From: Campanula takesimana
Lineage: Eukaryota > Streptophyta > Magnoliopsida > Asterales > Campanulaceae
Length of the DNA stretch: 64,000 bases
NCBI GenBank assembly: GCA_026119855.1
Contig: JAOWBW010000320.1
Coordinates: forward strand, 930,001-994,000
Direction of reading: 5' to 3'
Shown piece after piece: positions 48,667 through 59,859 of this stretch (the stretch's first letter is position 1; each line of letters begins with the position of its first letter). Below the pieces are notes generated by a model. It saw only the letters and a program-made list of their open reading frames with translations. It ran no database searches and had not been told where the DNA came from. The translations under genes were made by a program, and so were the position numbers.

Positions 48667-50714
48667 TGTAATAACCCGATTTTCCATCTTTTAATTGGGT
48701 GGACTTCTTTAATTAAAATGAGTCCGTTGGGTTAAGTAGTAGGCCCAAGTCTTCATTTAATAATAACTAGTTAAAATCCTAGCCCAATTGTGATTCTTTG
48801 AGCTTAGGAGTATAAATTAAAACCCTACCCTAACTTTTATTATTTCCACCGCAAAAGAAAGGAAAAGAGCGGAAGGAGAGATAGAGAAGTTACCGCAGAA
48901 AAGAGAGAGGGCGGCGGCGACACTGTGAAGCCGGGAAAGAGAGAGAGATCGGGAAAGAGAAGGGAGAAAGAAAGGATGGGAAAAACCAACCTAGAAGGTA
49001 AACCCATCTTCTTAAACTTTTCTTTATTGCCATGGATTGATATTAGAACCCTAAAAATTATGATGAACTAGGGTTTGGGTTGAATTGAATCAAGAAGAGG
49101 AAGAAGAATGATTGTGGGTGTTGGTATATGTATGTATGTGCGGCCTTTTTTCTGTGTAGTGTTGTGGGTGTGTGCGTGTGTCTGTTTGGTTACTGGTGTG
49201 TGTGTGTGCGTGAGGTTGTGTGTGTTTCTGGAAGTGTATTCAGTGTGTGTGGGTGCATCAGAGTGGTGGGTGTACCATAGTGTGTGCATCAGAGTGAGTG
49301 GGTGTGTCTGTAAGTGGGTGTACTCAGTAAGTGTGTGCAGAAAGTGTGAAATCAGTGTGTGTAATTCATATAGTGAAATTGAGAGTGGGGAATTGATTAA
49401 TAAAAACCTTAAAGGTATGTTAGTAAACCTTAAAGGACATTTTGGGTAGTAGTTTATTGTATAGTACAAACCCTAGAGTGAATACCAATATTAATAAGGA
49501 GTTAAAGAATACAACTCGTAGGTTAATAAAAAGTAAAGTAATGTACTTCGGGGACGGAAGTAGAAAGTATTACTTTTGTCTAAGATAGTTACTTCGCTTG
49601 ATTGTAGATACGTGCGCGTGGTTGTGCAAGAAGAGTTAACGCAAGGCTAAGGTAAGGGATTACGCTCTTAGTTGTGTATTGATTCTTAATCCTTTGTTAG
49701 GATTCCCAATCTCTGTTTTATAAAGTAAACTATCTGTGTGGCTAGATAGTCTTTTAATAACTATTCCGTTCTGCGATTTGTTCCGTCTCTTGTTATCCAC
49801 CCTATTGATATTGTTGTTGTTCAATTGGGTTATCATGAGTATGATTTGCTTTGTGATCTTGGTGTCTAAGTGAGATGTACACCTTTTAAAAAGTGATCAA
49901 GTAAAGTTTTGGTAAAGTTAAGCTTTGTTTTGTAAAAGCTCTTTAAAGTGAATTTTTATAACAAGTAAAGTGATTACAGTTATCCATAATCCCGAAACGG
50001 ATAAGTGGACCCCTTACAGTTATCCATAGTTCTAAGTTGAACATGTGGACCCCTTTGCGTTGCTTGATGAAGTAACGTAGGTTATCATGATATACCGATT
50101 TTGGGTGCGGTCAGTAGAAACCCGAGCCCTGGGTACAGCGCGTGCTTAATCCCTAAATGAAGTAAAGTGAAGTAAAGTAAAGTAAAGATAAGTAAAGTGT
50201 GTGTAAAAGTTGTGATTTTGGAAACTGTCTCTGAAGCCACGTGTTTTCAAGTAATGAATTGATTTTCATCAAGTTAAATGTTTTCAAACTGAGTGGTTGT
50301 TTGATCATTGAGTTATCCTTTCGTTGTTAATTCTTTGTTACCGTTCGTTTCGGTTATCTCCTCTTAGTACCCGAGGGGATCCCGTATGAACTTACTGGGC
50401 ATTGTTCGCTCATTCCTTCCATTCTTATTTCTTTCCAGGTTATAAATAAGCAGGTCAAGAGTCGCAAAGTTTTGGCGGCATAAGAGTTATCTTTGGAAGA
50501 AGTTAGTTAATAGTTATGTTTTCCGCTGCGTTTTAAGTTCTAGTCTTTATTTTCCGTTAGTTACCGTTTGAGCTAGTGACTTGTACTAGCCGTTTGGATT
50601 TGAATGTCAGTTAAAGTTTGAATTGTGGTTAATTGTAGCCGTTGGGGCATTCTGAAATGGGGATTTATTCAAATAAGTTATTATTTAATAGTAGTGAAAA
50701 GTTGGGGTGTTACA
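48667..50714 (+). repeat. 5' LTR of the plus-strand Tekay-like element
   Basis: It starts TGTAATAACCCGATT and ends GGGGTGTTACA. A GT-rich stretch at 49100-49360 creates long spurious frames on both strands. The phrase AACTTACTGGGCATTGTTCG near 50390 matches the corresponding part of the minus-strand element's LTR. Confidence 0.95.
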
Positions 50715-50716
50715 GT

Positions 50717-50729
50717 TGGTATCAGAGCC
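50717..50729 (+). promoter_or_regulatory. Primer-binding site, initiator tRNA-Met
   Basis: TGGTATCAGAGCC lies two bases beyond the LTR end and would prime minus-strand synthesis. Confidence 0.9.
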
Positions 50730-51271
50730 CCGGTTTAAGATTACTTGGGAGACTCAGACTTAGAAGTTAAGACTATTGGGAGAAGTAGTACTTAACGATG
50801 TTCGGGTTTAGAACTCTGATAAGAACAAAGTATTTTGAGAAGCACTAATGGAGGAAACCTGCTATTTAGGGAAACTTTCCATTTTGGGAAACTTTCTAAG
50901 TTTGAAAACTTTTCTTTTGTAGAAACTCACTATTTTAGGAAAGAACCTAAGACAAGATTTCCTCGAGGAATATAGAGGAATATAAAGGATTATAAGTGAC
51001 CACTTTGGGAATGAAACTTGAAGGATTACACTAGAATGTTATCACTTTAAGTTGCTTATGCAAATAATGGTTATGGTCATATACCTTTGGGTTATATGGT
51101 ACTGATAATAGTTATGTCCAAACTGTAAGTTATGGACGGACTCAGAAGAAACTCGAAAATGAACTTGAAGTATAGAACGATTAAGCAAAGAGTGATCCAG
51201 AGGTATGCACTCAAAATCCTGAAGCTGAAAGGAGAATTAAAAGCTGAAAAGGCCAAGGTGAGTCTTGCATG

Positions 51272-51670
51272 AGAAAATGGATGCAAGATAGGAAGGCTTG
51301 GTTAGATGTTAGGAAAGAGTTAGAAGAAGTAAAAGAGACTACGAGTCAGAATGATAGGTACTACCCGGAGGTCAGAGAAGAGGCCTATCAGTAGTATTAT
51401 GAGCTGAAAGAGCTCAAGGAAGAAAAGGCTAGAGAGCTTAACCGGACCACACTCATAGGTAATGAAATACTAAATGAGGAATAATTGGTAGCTGATAATG
51501 AAATCAAGGAAGTAGATATCAACCTTAAAGGCAACGAATCCAATCCAATTGAAATTGATGATGATAAACCACCAATGGTACCGGTTCGTAGGCCCAGAGG
51601 TTCTAAGGGAATTCCAAGGGTGCCAAGTGGAAGGCCTAAGGGAAAGCATAGGAAGGTGTTCCATGATTGA
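51272..51670 (+). pseudogene. Coiled-coil/AT-hook ORF upstream of gag, two in-frame stops
   Basis: One frame of 133 codons runs through with two stops (after YPEVREEAYQ and after GNEILNEE). The first part is charged and heptad-like (WLDVRKELEEVKETTSQ, YYELKELKEEKARELNR). The last part, 51485-51670, has the acidic IEIDDDKPPMVPVRR block and a basic GRPKGK-type AT-hook core. It is homologous to the ORF at 40962-41213 on the minus strand. Further coiled-coil-like sequence lies upstream at about 51130-51260 in another frame. It occupies the place where gag should begin. Function unknown. Confidence 0.55.
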
Positions 51671-51839
51671 AAAGTGGGACATAGAGTTTATTCTTATTTA
51701 GAGTATTGATAGTTAGTTCTAGTTTAGAGAAAAATACTAGAATTTTGTTTTGTTAACTTTTATTCCAAGAAGATCCTCGTAGTAAAAGTTATGATTCATT
51801 TAAGCAAATAGCTTTGTTAATTGTCTTGTTCTTAAGTTT

Positions 51840-52440
51840 TATGACGGGTGAGCTATTTAGAACAAAGAAGTACTGGTCAAGTGAAAAGACCATGAGTATT
51901 AATTGGCTTATTGAAACGGCCAAAGTGAAATTAGTTTTGGTCTAGTGAAATGATCGAAACAAGAATAAAGTGACCTATTGAAACGGTCAAGTGCAAAAGT
52001 AAATGGCTTATTGAAACGGCCAAGTGTGAATGAAAGTAGGTCTAGTGAATCGGCCTTATAGTAAGTAAAGTCTAGTGAAATGTCTTCGCTAAGTAGAGTT
52101 GGTCTATTGAAACGACCAGATATTTAGTAAACCGATCGTTTGTAAAAGTTACGTCCTTTGGGGGATGACCTATTTATGTGAAAATATTAAGCATAGTAGC
52201 AATGCTTGTGTTGGCATGAGCAATAGTGTTAAATGTGAGAGTTAACCTGGAATAGGTAAGATTGGTCTATTGAAATGACCGATGAAGATAGTAACGATCT
52301 AATGAAACGACCAATAAGTCTAGTAAAGTTGACTAATGAAGATAGTGACGGTTGATTGAAGCGACCAATGGTCTAGTGAATGACCTATAAATTGAATGTT
52401 AGTCTGTGGAGACGATCTATAGTATGAGAGTGCGTGAAAA
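51840..52440 (+). repeat. Degenerate GGTCTATTGAAACGACC repeat array
   Basis: About fifteen to twenty imperfect units (GGTCTAGTGAAATGATCG, GGCTTATTGAAACGGCCA and similar) fill the region between the AT-hook ORF and the gag fragment. Each has partial dyad symmetry, GGTC...GACC. The same array is at 40200-40870 in the other Tekay-like element. Confidence 0.75.
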
Positions 52441-52965
52441 CGCTTCGTATTCATGATACTAATGATAGTATCATATTATCCGGCAAGTGTTTGAAACGCC
52501 AGAGTGTCTGAGTTTATGATGCTAACTCAAGGAAGTACGAAGGTGGACGACTATGTTGCTAGATTCACCGATTTGTTAGAATTTGCCCATTGATCTTCGA
52601 TGATGAAGAGCAGAAAGCCCGAAAGTTTGAATATGGTTTGAACGACCGAATCAGATACAGAATTACTCCGTTAATGCTATCAACCTATGATCAAGCGTTG
52701 GATAGGGTAAGGATAGTGGAGTAAGAAGCAGATAGTTATCGCAGTAAGCGAGAAAAAAAAATCAACTGAGAAGGAGTCGACTGGATCTAAGGGAAGCTAG
52801 AACCGCGATAGGAATAGCAATAAGCGGAAGGCTACTGAGGATCGTAAAAAGGACAGTACTGCTAGTAAGTACCAGAGTAAAGGTCATGGAAACCAAATGG
52901 ATGGTAATAAGAACGACGCCAAAGGGCAAAGTTCTGATGAAAAGTGCCAAATGATTGCTTAGCTA
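52440..52965 (+). pseudogene. gag fragment of the plus-strand Tekay-like element
   Basis: Broken frames encode the second half of a Retrotrans_gag domain (SEFMMLTQGSTKVDDYV, RFTDLLEFA, YRITPLMLSTYDQAL) and a basic Lys/Asn/Asp-rich tail ending KCQMIA before a stop at 52960-52962. There is no N-terminal half and no CCHC knuckle, as in the minus-strand element. Confidence 0.7.
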
Positions 52966-53361
52966 AGAAATGAATTTAATTCCTGAGGCGTTAGAGAATT
53001 CTTTAGTTATAGATATTCAAACTAGAGAATCGATCCCTGGTACGTCTATATATAGGAAGTGTCCTTTGAAAGTGGACGGGAAAAAAAGCTTGAGGTTGAT
53101 CTCAATAGCTTGGAAATCGAAGAATTTGATGTGATATTGGTAATGGATTGGTTCGCTGCATATCATGCCAAAGTAGACTGTTTTAAAAAGGAAGTAAACT
53201 TCGAATTACCCTCTGGAGAAAGATTCTATTTTAAAGGATCGAAACCGAGAGTCCGGACCGATCTGATTTTTGTAATGAAGGCTCGTAAACTCTTAAGGAA
53301 GGGTTGTGAGGTCCTTCTAGCGTATGTTAGTGAGTCAAGTAAGAAAGAAGTGACCATATAA
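52966..53361 (+). pseudogene. Protease remnant
   Basis: The open part 53059-53361 contains the C-terminal end of a retropepsin-like domain (EFDVILVMDWFAAYHAKVD). The region between the gag tail and this piece is only about 100 bp and shows no D-T/S-G-A active-site motif. It ends at a TAA, but the following RT is in the same frame. Confidence 0.65.
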
Positions 53362-55914
53362 TCTCTTTCCATAGTAAGAGATTTTAAAGATGTTTTCCCT
53401 GAGGACTTACCGGGAACACCATCGGAGCGAGTAGAGTTTTCAATAGATTTAGCACCAGAGACTGCACCGATTTCGAGAGCACCATATAGGGTGGCTCCGC
53501 CGGAACTTAAAGAGTTAAAGGAACAGTTACAAGAGTTATTGGACAAGGGTCTGATTAGGCCAAGTGCATCACCGTGGGGTGCGCCGGTATTATTTGTAAA
53601 GAAGAAGGATGGGTCAATGAGGTTATGTATTGACTATCGGGAGTTAAACCATGCAACGATTAAGAATAAGTATCCTTTACCTAGAATCGATGATTTGTTT
53701 GATCAACTCCAGGGTGCATGTTATTTCTCTAAGATTAATCTGCGTTCGGGTTACCATCAGTTGAGAGTGAAAAAGGAAGATGTGGCAAAGACGGCTTTTA
53801 GGACGAGGTATGGGCACTATGAGTTCCTGGTAATGCCGTTTGGATTGACAAATGCACCTGCTGTGTTTATGGATCTTATGAATAGAGTATTTCAAAAGTA
53901 CTTAGACAATTGTGTAATAGTATTCATCGACGACATCTTGGTGTACTCTAAGTCAAAAGAGGAGCATGAAGAACATTGAAATTAGTATTGCAGATTCTGA
54001 AAGAACAAAAGTTGTATGTCAAGTTTAAGAAGTGTGAGTTCTGGCTTGAGAAAGTGGCGTTCTTGGGGCATGTGGTGTCTAGGAATGGGATAGCAGTTGA
54101 CCCTGCGAAAATCGAGGCTATAGTAAATTGGGAGAGACCAACTTCTGTTAGCGAAATAAGGAGTTTCTTGTGTTTAGCGGGTTATTACCAAAGGTTCGTG
54201 GAAGGATTTTTGAAGTTATCGCTACCATTGGCTAAGTTAACCACGAAAGGGATAAAGTTTGTATGGTCGGACGAATGCGAGAAGAACTTTCAAGAATTGA
54301 AAAGGCGATTGGTGTATGTGCCTATTCTTACTGTACCAACAAACAACCATGGTTTTGTAAATTATAGTGATGCTTCATTGAAAGGTTTGGGTTGTGTGTG
54401 TTGATGCAGAATGACAAGGTGATAGCTTATGCGTCTAGGCAACTCAAGAACCATGAGAAGAACTATCCTACCCATGATTTGGAGTTAGCGGCCGTGGTGT
54501 TTGCATTGAATATTTGGAGACATTATTTGTATGGAGTGCCATGTGACATTTATACCGACCATAAGAGTCTTAAGTATATTTTCACTCAGAAAGAGTTGAA
54601 TATGAGGCAGAGAAGATGGCTTGAATCACTTAAGGATTATGATTGCAAGATTCTGTATCATCCTGGAAAAGCCAATAAAGTGGCAGATGCGTTAAGTAGA
54701 AAGAACCATGGATCGTTAGCGGCTATGTTTTCTAAAGGGGTAAGTAAATTGGGAAATAGTGAAATGGTGAAAATGGAAGTTAGAGTTAAAGGTTATTTGG
54801 CTCAGATGAGTGTCCAACCAACATTGTTAGTGAGAATCAAGGAAGCTCAGAATGTGGATGAGGAATTAGTAGTAATCCACAAGACTATAAGTAAAAAGGG
54901 CATGATAGATTTCCGTGTGAGTGATAGCGGTATTATGAGGTATCAATCGAGGATTTGGGTGCCTAATGATGAAAGTATAAAAAGGGAAATTCTTGAGGAA
55001 GCTCACTGTTCAAGGTTTTCGATTCAGCCTGGGAGTACTAAGATGTACAGAGATTTAAAGGAATCATTCTGGTGGAACAATATGAAAAGTAAGGTAGCAG
55101 AATTCGTGTCCAAGTGTTTAGTATGTCAGCAAGTAAAAAAAAGTGAACACCAGAAACCGCGGGATTACTACAATTGCTACCTATTCCGGAGTGGAAGTGG
55201 GAGCACATCACTAGGGATTTGGTGATTGGACTTCCTAGGACATTGAAGGGTCATAATGCAATTTGGGTTATAGTGGATAGGCTCACTAAATCGGCTCACT
55301 TTCTAGCAATCAATGTGACTGATTCGTTGGAGAAGTTAGCTAAATTGTACGTGGATGAGATCGTGAGGTTACATGGGATACCGGTCTCTATAGTGTCAGA
55401 TCGAGATGCGAGATTTACATCGAATTTCTGGAAGAGTTTACAGAAAGCGTTGGGGACGGAATTAACTATGAGTACAGCGTTCCATCCTCAGACAGACGGA
55501 CAGTCAGAAAGGGCGATTCAAACTCTCGAAGATCTATTGAGAGCAACGTCGTTAGATTGGCAAGGAGCGTGGGATGATCATCTACCACTAGTGGATTTTG
55601 CCTACAACAACAGTTACCACTCTAGTATTGGAATGGCGCCGTATGAAGCTCTGTATGGGCGGAAATGTAGATCAACTGCGTGTTGGGACGAAGTAGGTGA
55701 GAGGAAATTAACTGGACCTGAGATTGTTCAAGTAACGGCGGATAAAGTTCAACAGATTCGCAAGTGGTTGTTAACTGCGCAGAGTAGACATAAATCGTAT
55801 TCGGATAATCGAAGGCGCGATCTGGAGTTCCAAATAGGAGATCACGTATTCTTAATGATCTCACCGACAAAAGGAGGCATGCGATTCGGGATTTGTGGGA
55901 AAGTTAAGTCCTAG
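53362..55914 (+). pseudogene. RT, RNase H and integrase of the plus-strand Tekay-like element
   Basis: The RT begins in the frame after the stop (DFKDVFPEDLPGTP), continues through SPWGAPVLFVKKKDGSMRLC and VIVFIDDILVYSK (catalytic Asp pair), and shifts frame near 53975 (a missing T in a run). RNase H follows with NYSDASLKGLG and, after a second shift near 54395, YTDHKSLKYIF and ANKVADALSRKN. The integrase zinc region (CSRFSIQPGSTKMYRD, then CLVCQQ) ends at another shift near 55160. The core 55174-55914 keeps the catalytic pattern: Asp in RDLVIGLP, Asp in SDRDARF, Glu in QSERAIQTLED. A fourth shift lies near 55900. Domains are otherwise well preserved. Confidence 0.9.
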
Positions 55915-56221
55915 GTATGTGGGACCGTTTGAGATTCTAGAGCGAATAGGAGCGGTAGCCTATAAGTTGGCTCTACCTCCTGTACTGGCTGGTGTGCACC
56001 ATGTGTTTCACGTATCGATGTTGAGGAAGTACGTAGCTGACCCGAGCCACGTCATAGAGTACAAACAGTTACGTTTTCGAGAAGACTCGAGTTATGATGA
56101 AAAGCCAGTGCAAATTTTAGACCGTAAAGATCAAGTATTGCGGAAGCGAGTGACTCCGTACATAAAAAGTGCAGTGGAGCAAACACACGGAAAGAGAAGC
56201 CATGTGGGGGCTCGAAAGTGA
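55895..56221 (+). pseudogene. Integrase C-terminal region with chromodomain-like tail
   Basis: It continues the integrase in a new frame (KLSPRYVGPFEILERIGAVA, then HHVFHVSMLRKYVADPSHVI) and ends with a VQILDRKDQVLRKR-type segment, the family's degenerate chromodomain region. In chromoviruses this part guides insertion toward particular chromatin. The expected aromatic/W-rich end is replaced by KSAVEQTHGKRS, probably after a further frameshift. Confidence 0.7.
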
Positions 56222-56290
56222 AATGCGTGATATGTATCCTGCTTTGTTTGAAGATTAAGGTACGTTTAGTTTGGAGGACCAAACTCTTTT

Positions 56291-56303
56291 AAGGGGGTAA
56301 GAA
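56291..56303 (+). promoter_or_regulatory. Polypurine tract
   Basis: AAGGGGGTAAGAA lies directly before the 3' LTR at 56304 and would prime plus-strand synthesis. Confidence 0.7.
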
Positions 56304-58351
56304 TGTAATAACCCGATTTTCCATCTTTTAATTGGGTGGACTTCTTTAATTAAAATGAGTCCGTTGGGTTAAGTAGTAGGCCCAAGTCTTCATTTAATAA
56401 TAACTAGTTAAAATCCTAGCCCAATTGTGATTCTTTGAGCTTAGGAGTATAAATTAAAACCCTACCCTAACTTTTATTATTTCCACCGCAAAAGAAAGGA
56501 AAAGAGCGGAAGGAGAGATAGAGAAGTTACCGCAGAAAAGAGAGAGGGCGGCGGCGACACTGTGAAGCCGGGAAAGAGAGAGAGATCGGGAAAGAGAAGG
56601 GAGAAAGAAAGGATGGGAAAAACCAACCTAGAAGGTAAACCCATCTTCTTAAACTTTTCTTTATTGCCATGGATTGATATTAGAACCCTAAAAATTATGA
56701 TGAACTAGGGTTTGGGTTGAATTGAATCAAGAAGAGGAAGAAGAATGATTGTGGGTGTTGGTGTATGTATGTATGTGCGGCCTTTTTTCTGTGTAGTGTT
56801 GTGGGTGTGTGCGTGTGTCTGTTTGGTTACTGGTGTGTGTGTGTGCGTGAGGTTGTGTGTGTTTCTGGAAGTGTATTCAGTGTGTGTGGGTGCATCAGAG
56901 TGGTGGGTGTACCAGAGTGTGTGCATCAGAGTGAGTGGGTGTGTCTGTAAGTGGGTGTACTCAGTAAGTGTGTGCAGAAAGTGTGAAATCAGTGTGTGTA
57001 ATTCATATAGTGAAATTGAGAGTGGGGAATTGATTAATAAAAACCTTAAAGGTATGTTAGTAAACCTTAAAGGACATTTTGGGTAGTAGTTTATTGTATA
57101 GTACAAACCCTAGAGTGAATACCAATATTAATAAGGAGTTAAAGAATACAACTCGTAGGTTAATAAAAAGTAAAGTAATGTACTTCGGGGACGGAAGTAG
57201 AAAGTATTACTTTTGTCTAAGATAGTTACTTCGCTTGATTGTAGATACGTGCGCGTGGTTGTGCAAGAAGAGTTAACGCAAGGCTAAGGTAAGGGATTAC
57301 GCTCTTAGTTGTGTATTGATTCTTAATCCTTTGTTAGGATTCCCAATCTCTGTTTTATAAAGTAAACTATCTGTGTGGCTAGATAGTCTTTTAATAACTA
57401 TTCCGTTCTGCGATTTGTTCCGTCTCTTGTTATCCACCCTATTGATATTGTTGTTGTTCAATTGGGTTATCATGAGTATGATTTGCTTTGTGATCTTGGT
57501 GTCTAAGTGAGATGTACACCTTTTAAAAAGTGATCAAGTAAAGTTTTGGTAAAGTTAAGCTTTGTTTTGTAAAAGCTCTTTAAAGTGAATTTTTATAACA
57601 AGTAAAGTGATTACAGTTATCCATAATCCCGAAACGGATAAGTGGACCCCTTACAGTTATCCATAGTTCTAAGTTGAACATGTGGACCCCTTTGCGTTGC
57701 TTGATGAAGTAACGTAGGTTATCATGATATACCGATTTTGGGTGCGGTCAGTAGAAACCCGAGCCCTGGGTACAGCGCGTGCTTAATCCCTAAATGAAGT
57801 AAAGTGAAGTAAAGTAAAGTAAAGATAAGTAAAGTGTGTGTAAAAGTTGTGATTTTGGAAACTGTCTCTGAAGCCACGTGTTTTCAAGTAATGAATTGAT
57901 TTTCATCAAGTTAAATGTTTTCAAACTGAGTGGTTGTTTGATCATTGAGTTATCCTTTCGTTGTTAATTCTTTGTTACCGTTCGTTTCGGTTATCTCCTC
58001 TTAGTACCCGAGGGGATCCCGTATGAACTTACTGGGCATTGTTCGCTCATTCCTTCCATTCTTATTTCTTTCCAGGTTATAAATAAGCAGGTCAAGAGTC
58101 GCAAAGTTTTGGCGGCATAAGAGTTACCTTTGGAAGAAGTTAGTTAATAGTTATGTTTTCCGCTGCGTTTTAAGTTCTAGTCTTTATTTTCCGTTAGTTA
58201 CCGTTTGAGCTAGTGACTTGTACTAGCCGTTTGGATTTGAATGTCAGTTAAAGTTTGAATTGTGGTTAATTGTAGCCGTTGGGGCATTCTGAATTGGGGA
58301 TTTATTCAAATAAGTTATTATTTAATAGTAGTGAAAAGTTGGGGTGTTACA
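56304..58351 (+). repeat. 3' LTR of the plus-strand Tekay-like element
   Basis: It has the same length as 48667-50714 and is almost identical. Differences seen include GGTGTATG for GGTATATG, ACCAGAGTG for ACCATAGTG, GTTACCTTT for GTTATCTTT and GAATTGGGG for GAAATGGGG. Confidence 0.95.
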
Positions 58352-58766
58352 ACATGTAATTATAGTTAGTATTACATTTGAAAAAATGGGTAAAACGAGC
58401 TTTTGTTTTTGTAAAACATGTGTTACGTTTACTTATGAACAATGTTACTTTATATGTATACAGTCATTACATTAAGTTATGATAACTATTACTTTTGGTA
58501 AACGTCGGAAAAGCCGAAAAATAATATAAAAACTAAAAAAAAAAAACCCATTTTTTCTTGTTGGGGGGGGGCTATGGGAGGCTGCCACGTGACGGGTCAT
58601 GCCCCATGGGTCCTGGGGCGACCCGTCTCATACATGAGACGGATCCCCTTGTTCTCACGGGAGACCACTCTTAAAGCTTAGGGGCCATAGTGCATCCATT
58701 GGGGGAGGGGTTTGTTTTCGAAATGGAAATACGTTTGAATAAAAGTAATGGCGGCTTCCTTATTCT

Positions 58767-58797
<31 letters not shown>

Positions 58798-58799
<2 letters not shown>

Positions 58800-59143
58800 G
58801 AGAACCTAAATATCGTGAGAACCGTGAGAGCCAATCATAACCATTAGATTAGAAAAATAATCAAGGGTCCATATGTTAGATACAATTGATACACTTAGAT
58901 ACATTACAAAAAATTCGATATTACACTTGGATACAATATGTTAATAAGTATTGTATCTAAGTGTTGCACTTGGATACACTATGTTAAAAACTAATGTATC
59001 CAATTGTTTTTCGAAAATTAACTAATGTATCCAAGTGTATCGAATGTATCTAATATCTGGACCCTTGATTTATTTTCTAATCTAATGGTTATGATTAGTT
59101 CTCACGGTTCTCATATAAAATGGTTCTCACAGGAGCGCGACCC
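58798..59143 (-). mobile_element. MITE copy A in a TA microsatellite
   Basis: The right end, read on the minus strand, starts GGGTCGCGCTCCTGTGAGAA. The interior has inverted blocks (AATCAAGGGTCCA with TGGACCCTTGATT) and repeats of TTGGATACA/TGTATCCAA. A TA run lies at 58769-58797 and a CT/TA run at 59143-59174. The orientation is opposite to copies B and C. Confidence 0.65.
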
Positions 59144-59174
59144 TATATCTCTCTCTCTCTCTATATATATATAT

Positions 59175-59800
59175 GGTCGTGCTCCTGTAAGAACCATTTT
59201 AAATGATAACCGTGAGAACCACTCATATAACCGTTTGATTAAATACAAAATCAAGGGTCCAGATTATAGATACATTGGATACACATGGATACAGAAGCTA
59301 ATTTTCAAAAATACAATTGGATACAATAGTTCTGAGTTTTGAATCTACTGTATCCAAGTGCAATATCAAAATTTATTTATTGTATCAAAGTGTATCTAAT
59401 GTATCTATAATCTGGACCCTTGATTTTGATTCTAATCTAATGGTTATGCTTGGTTCTCACGGTTCTCGCGCAATTGTGGTTTTCATTTGAGCTAGGGATG
59501 GCCAAACCGAACCGGAAAACCGGAACCGGACCGGAAAAGCCTGGAACCGGAGCAAAACCGGGGAGGAAACCGGAACCGGACGAACCGGAACCGCAAGTCA
59601 TCCGGGCCGGTTCAGGGTCACATATATGCCGAACAGGACCGAAAATCTCTTGTTTTTCAATAATTTTAAAGGGGGGGGGACTGGAACCGGACCGGAACCG
59701 GACCGAACCGGAACCGGGGTAAGCGCGGGCCGGTTCAGGGTCACCTTTTGCCGAACCGGGCCCGGAACCGGTTTTGGCCATCCCTAATTTGAGCACCTAC
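59175..59800 (+). mobile_element. MITE copy B, carrying a nested hAT MITE
   Basis: The left end is GGTCGTGCTCCTGTAAGAAC and the right end is ATTTGAGCACCTAC. It shares TCAAGGGTCCAGA, AATCTGGACCCTTGA and GATACA repeats with copy A. The hAT MITE 59493-59786 is inserted near its right end. TA on the left and CA/TA on the right flank it. Confidence 0.65.
59493..59786. mobile_element. 294-bp hAT-type MITE, CCGGAACCGG-rich
   Basis: The ends are TAGGGATGGCCAAA and its inverse TTTGGCCATCCCTA. The 8-bp TSD ATTTGAGC is at 59485-59492 and 59787-59794. Both arms are built from CCGGAACCGGA repeats, making it much more GC-rich than its surroundings. Frames through it are artefacts of the repeat. Confidence 0.9.
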
Positions 59801-59824
59801 ACACACACACACACACACACACAT

Positions 59825-59859
<35 letters not shown>
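59801..59859. repeat. (CA)n(TA)n microsatellite
   Basis: CA units with one TA interruption run to about 59834, then TA units to about 59858, between MITE copies B and C. Confidence 0.9.

Larger units (their letters stand above)
48667..58351 (+). mobile_element. Tekay-like Ty3/gypsy retrotransposon, plus strand, recently inserted
   Basis: The LTRs 48667-50714 and 56304-58351 are both 2,048 bp and differ at about four positions that I could find by eye. The TSD ACATG is at 48662-48666 and 58352-58356. The primer-binding site is at 50717-50729 and a purine tract precedes the 3' LTR. The order is AT-hook ORF, repeat array, gag fragment, protease remnant, RT, RNase H, integrase and a C-terminal region resembling the degenerate Tekay chromodomain. 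Despite the near-identical LTRs, pol has four frameshifts and a stop, and gag is broken. Confidence 0.9.
47947..58670. mobile_element. Mutator-type MITE of about 1 kb, split by the young Tekay-like element
   Basis: The 9-bp TSD TTAAAGCTT is at 47938-47946 and 58671-58679. The arms are inverted over GTGAGAAC, GACCCGTCTCAT and CCACGTGGCAGCCT. Left arm 47947-48661 and right arm 58357-58670 remain; the retrotransposon 48667-58351 sits between them. The interior is AT-rich with many scattered GTAATA/GTAACA motifs. No transposase. Confidence 0.8.

Noticed and set aside
49068..49469. Long open frames on both strands of the GT/CA-rich part of the LTR (also 56705-57106)
   Set aside because: They are produced by the simple GT repeat, occur identically in both LTRs, and have no domain.
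50717..50729. TGGTATCAGAGCC considered as part of a tRNA gene
   Set aside because: It is the primer-binding site next to an LTR end; no tRNA fold surrounds it.
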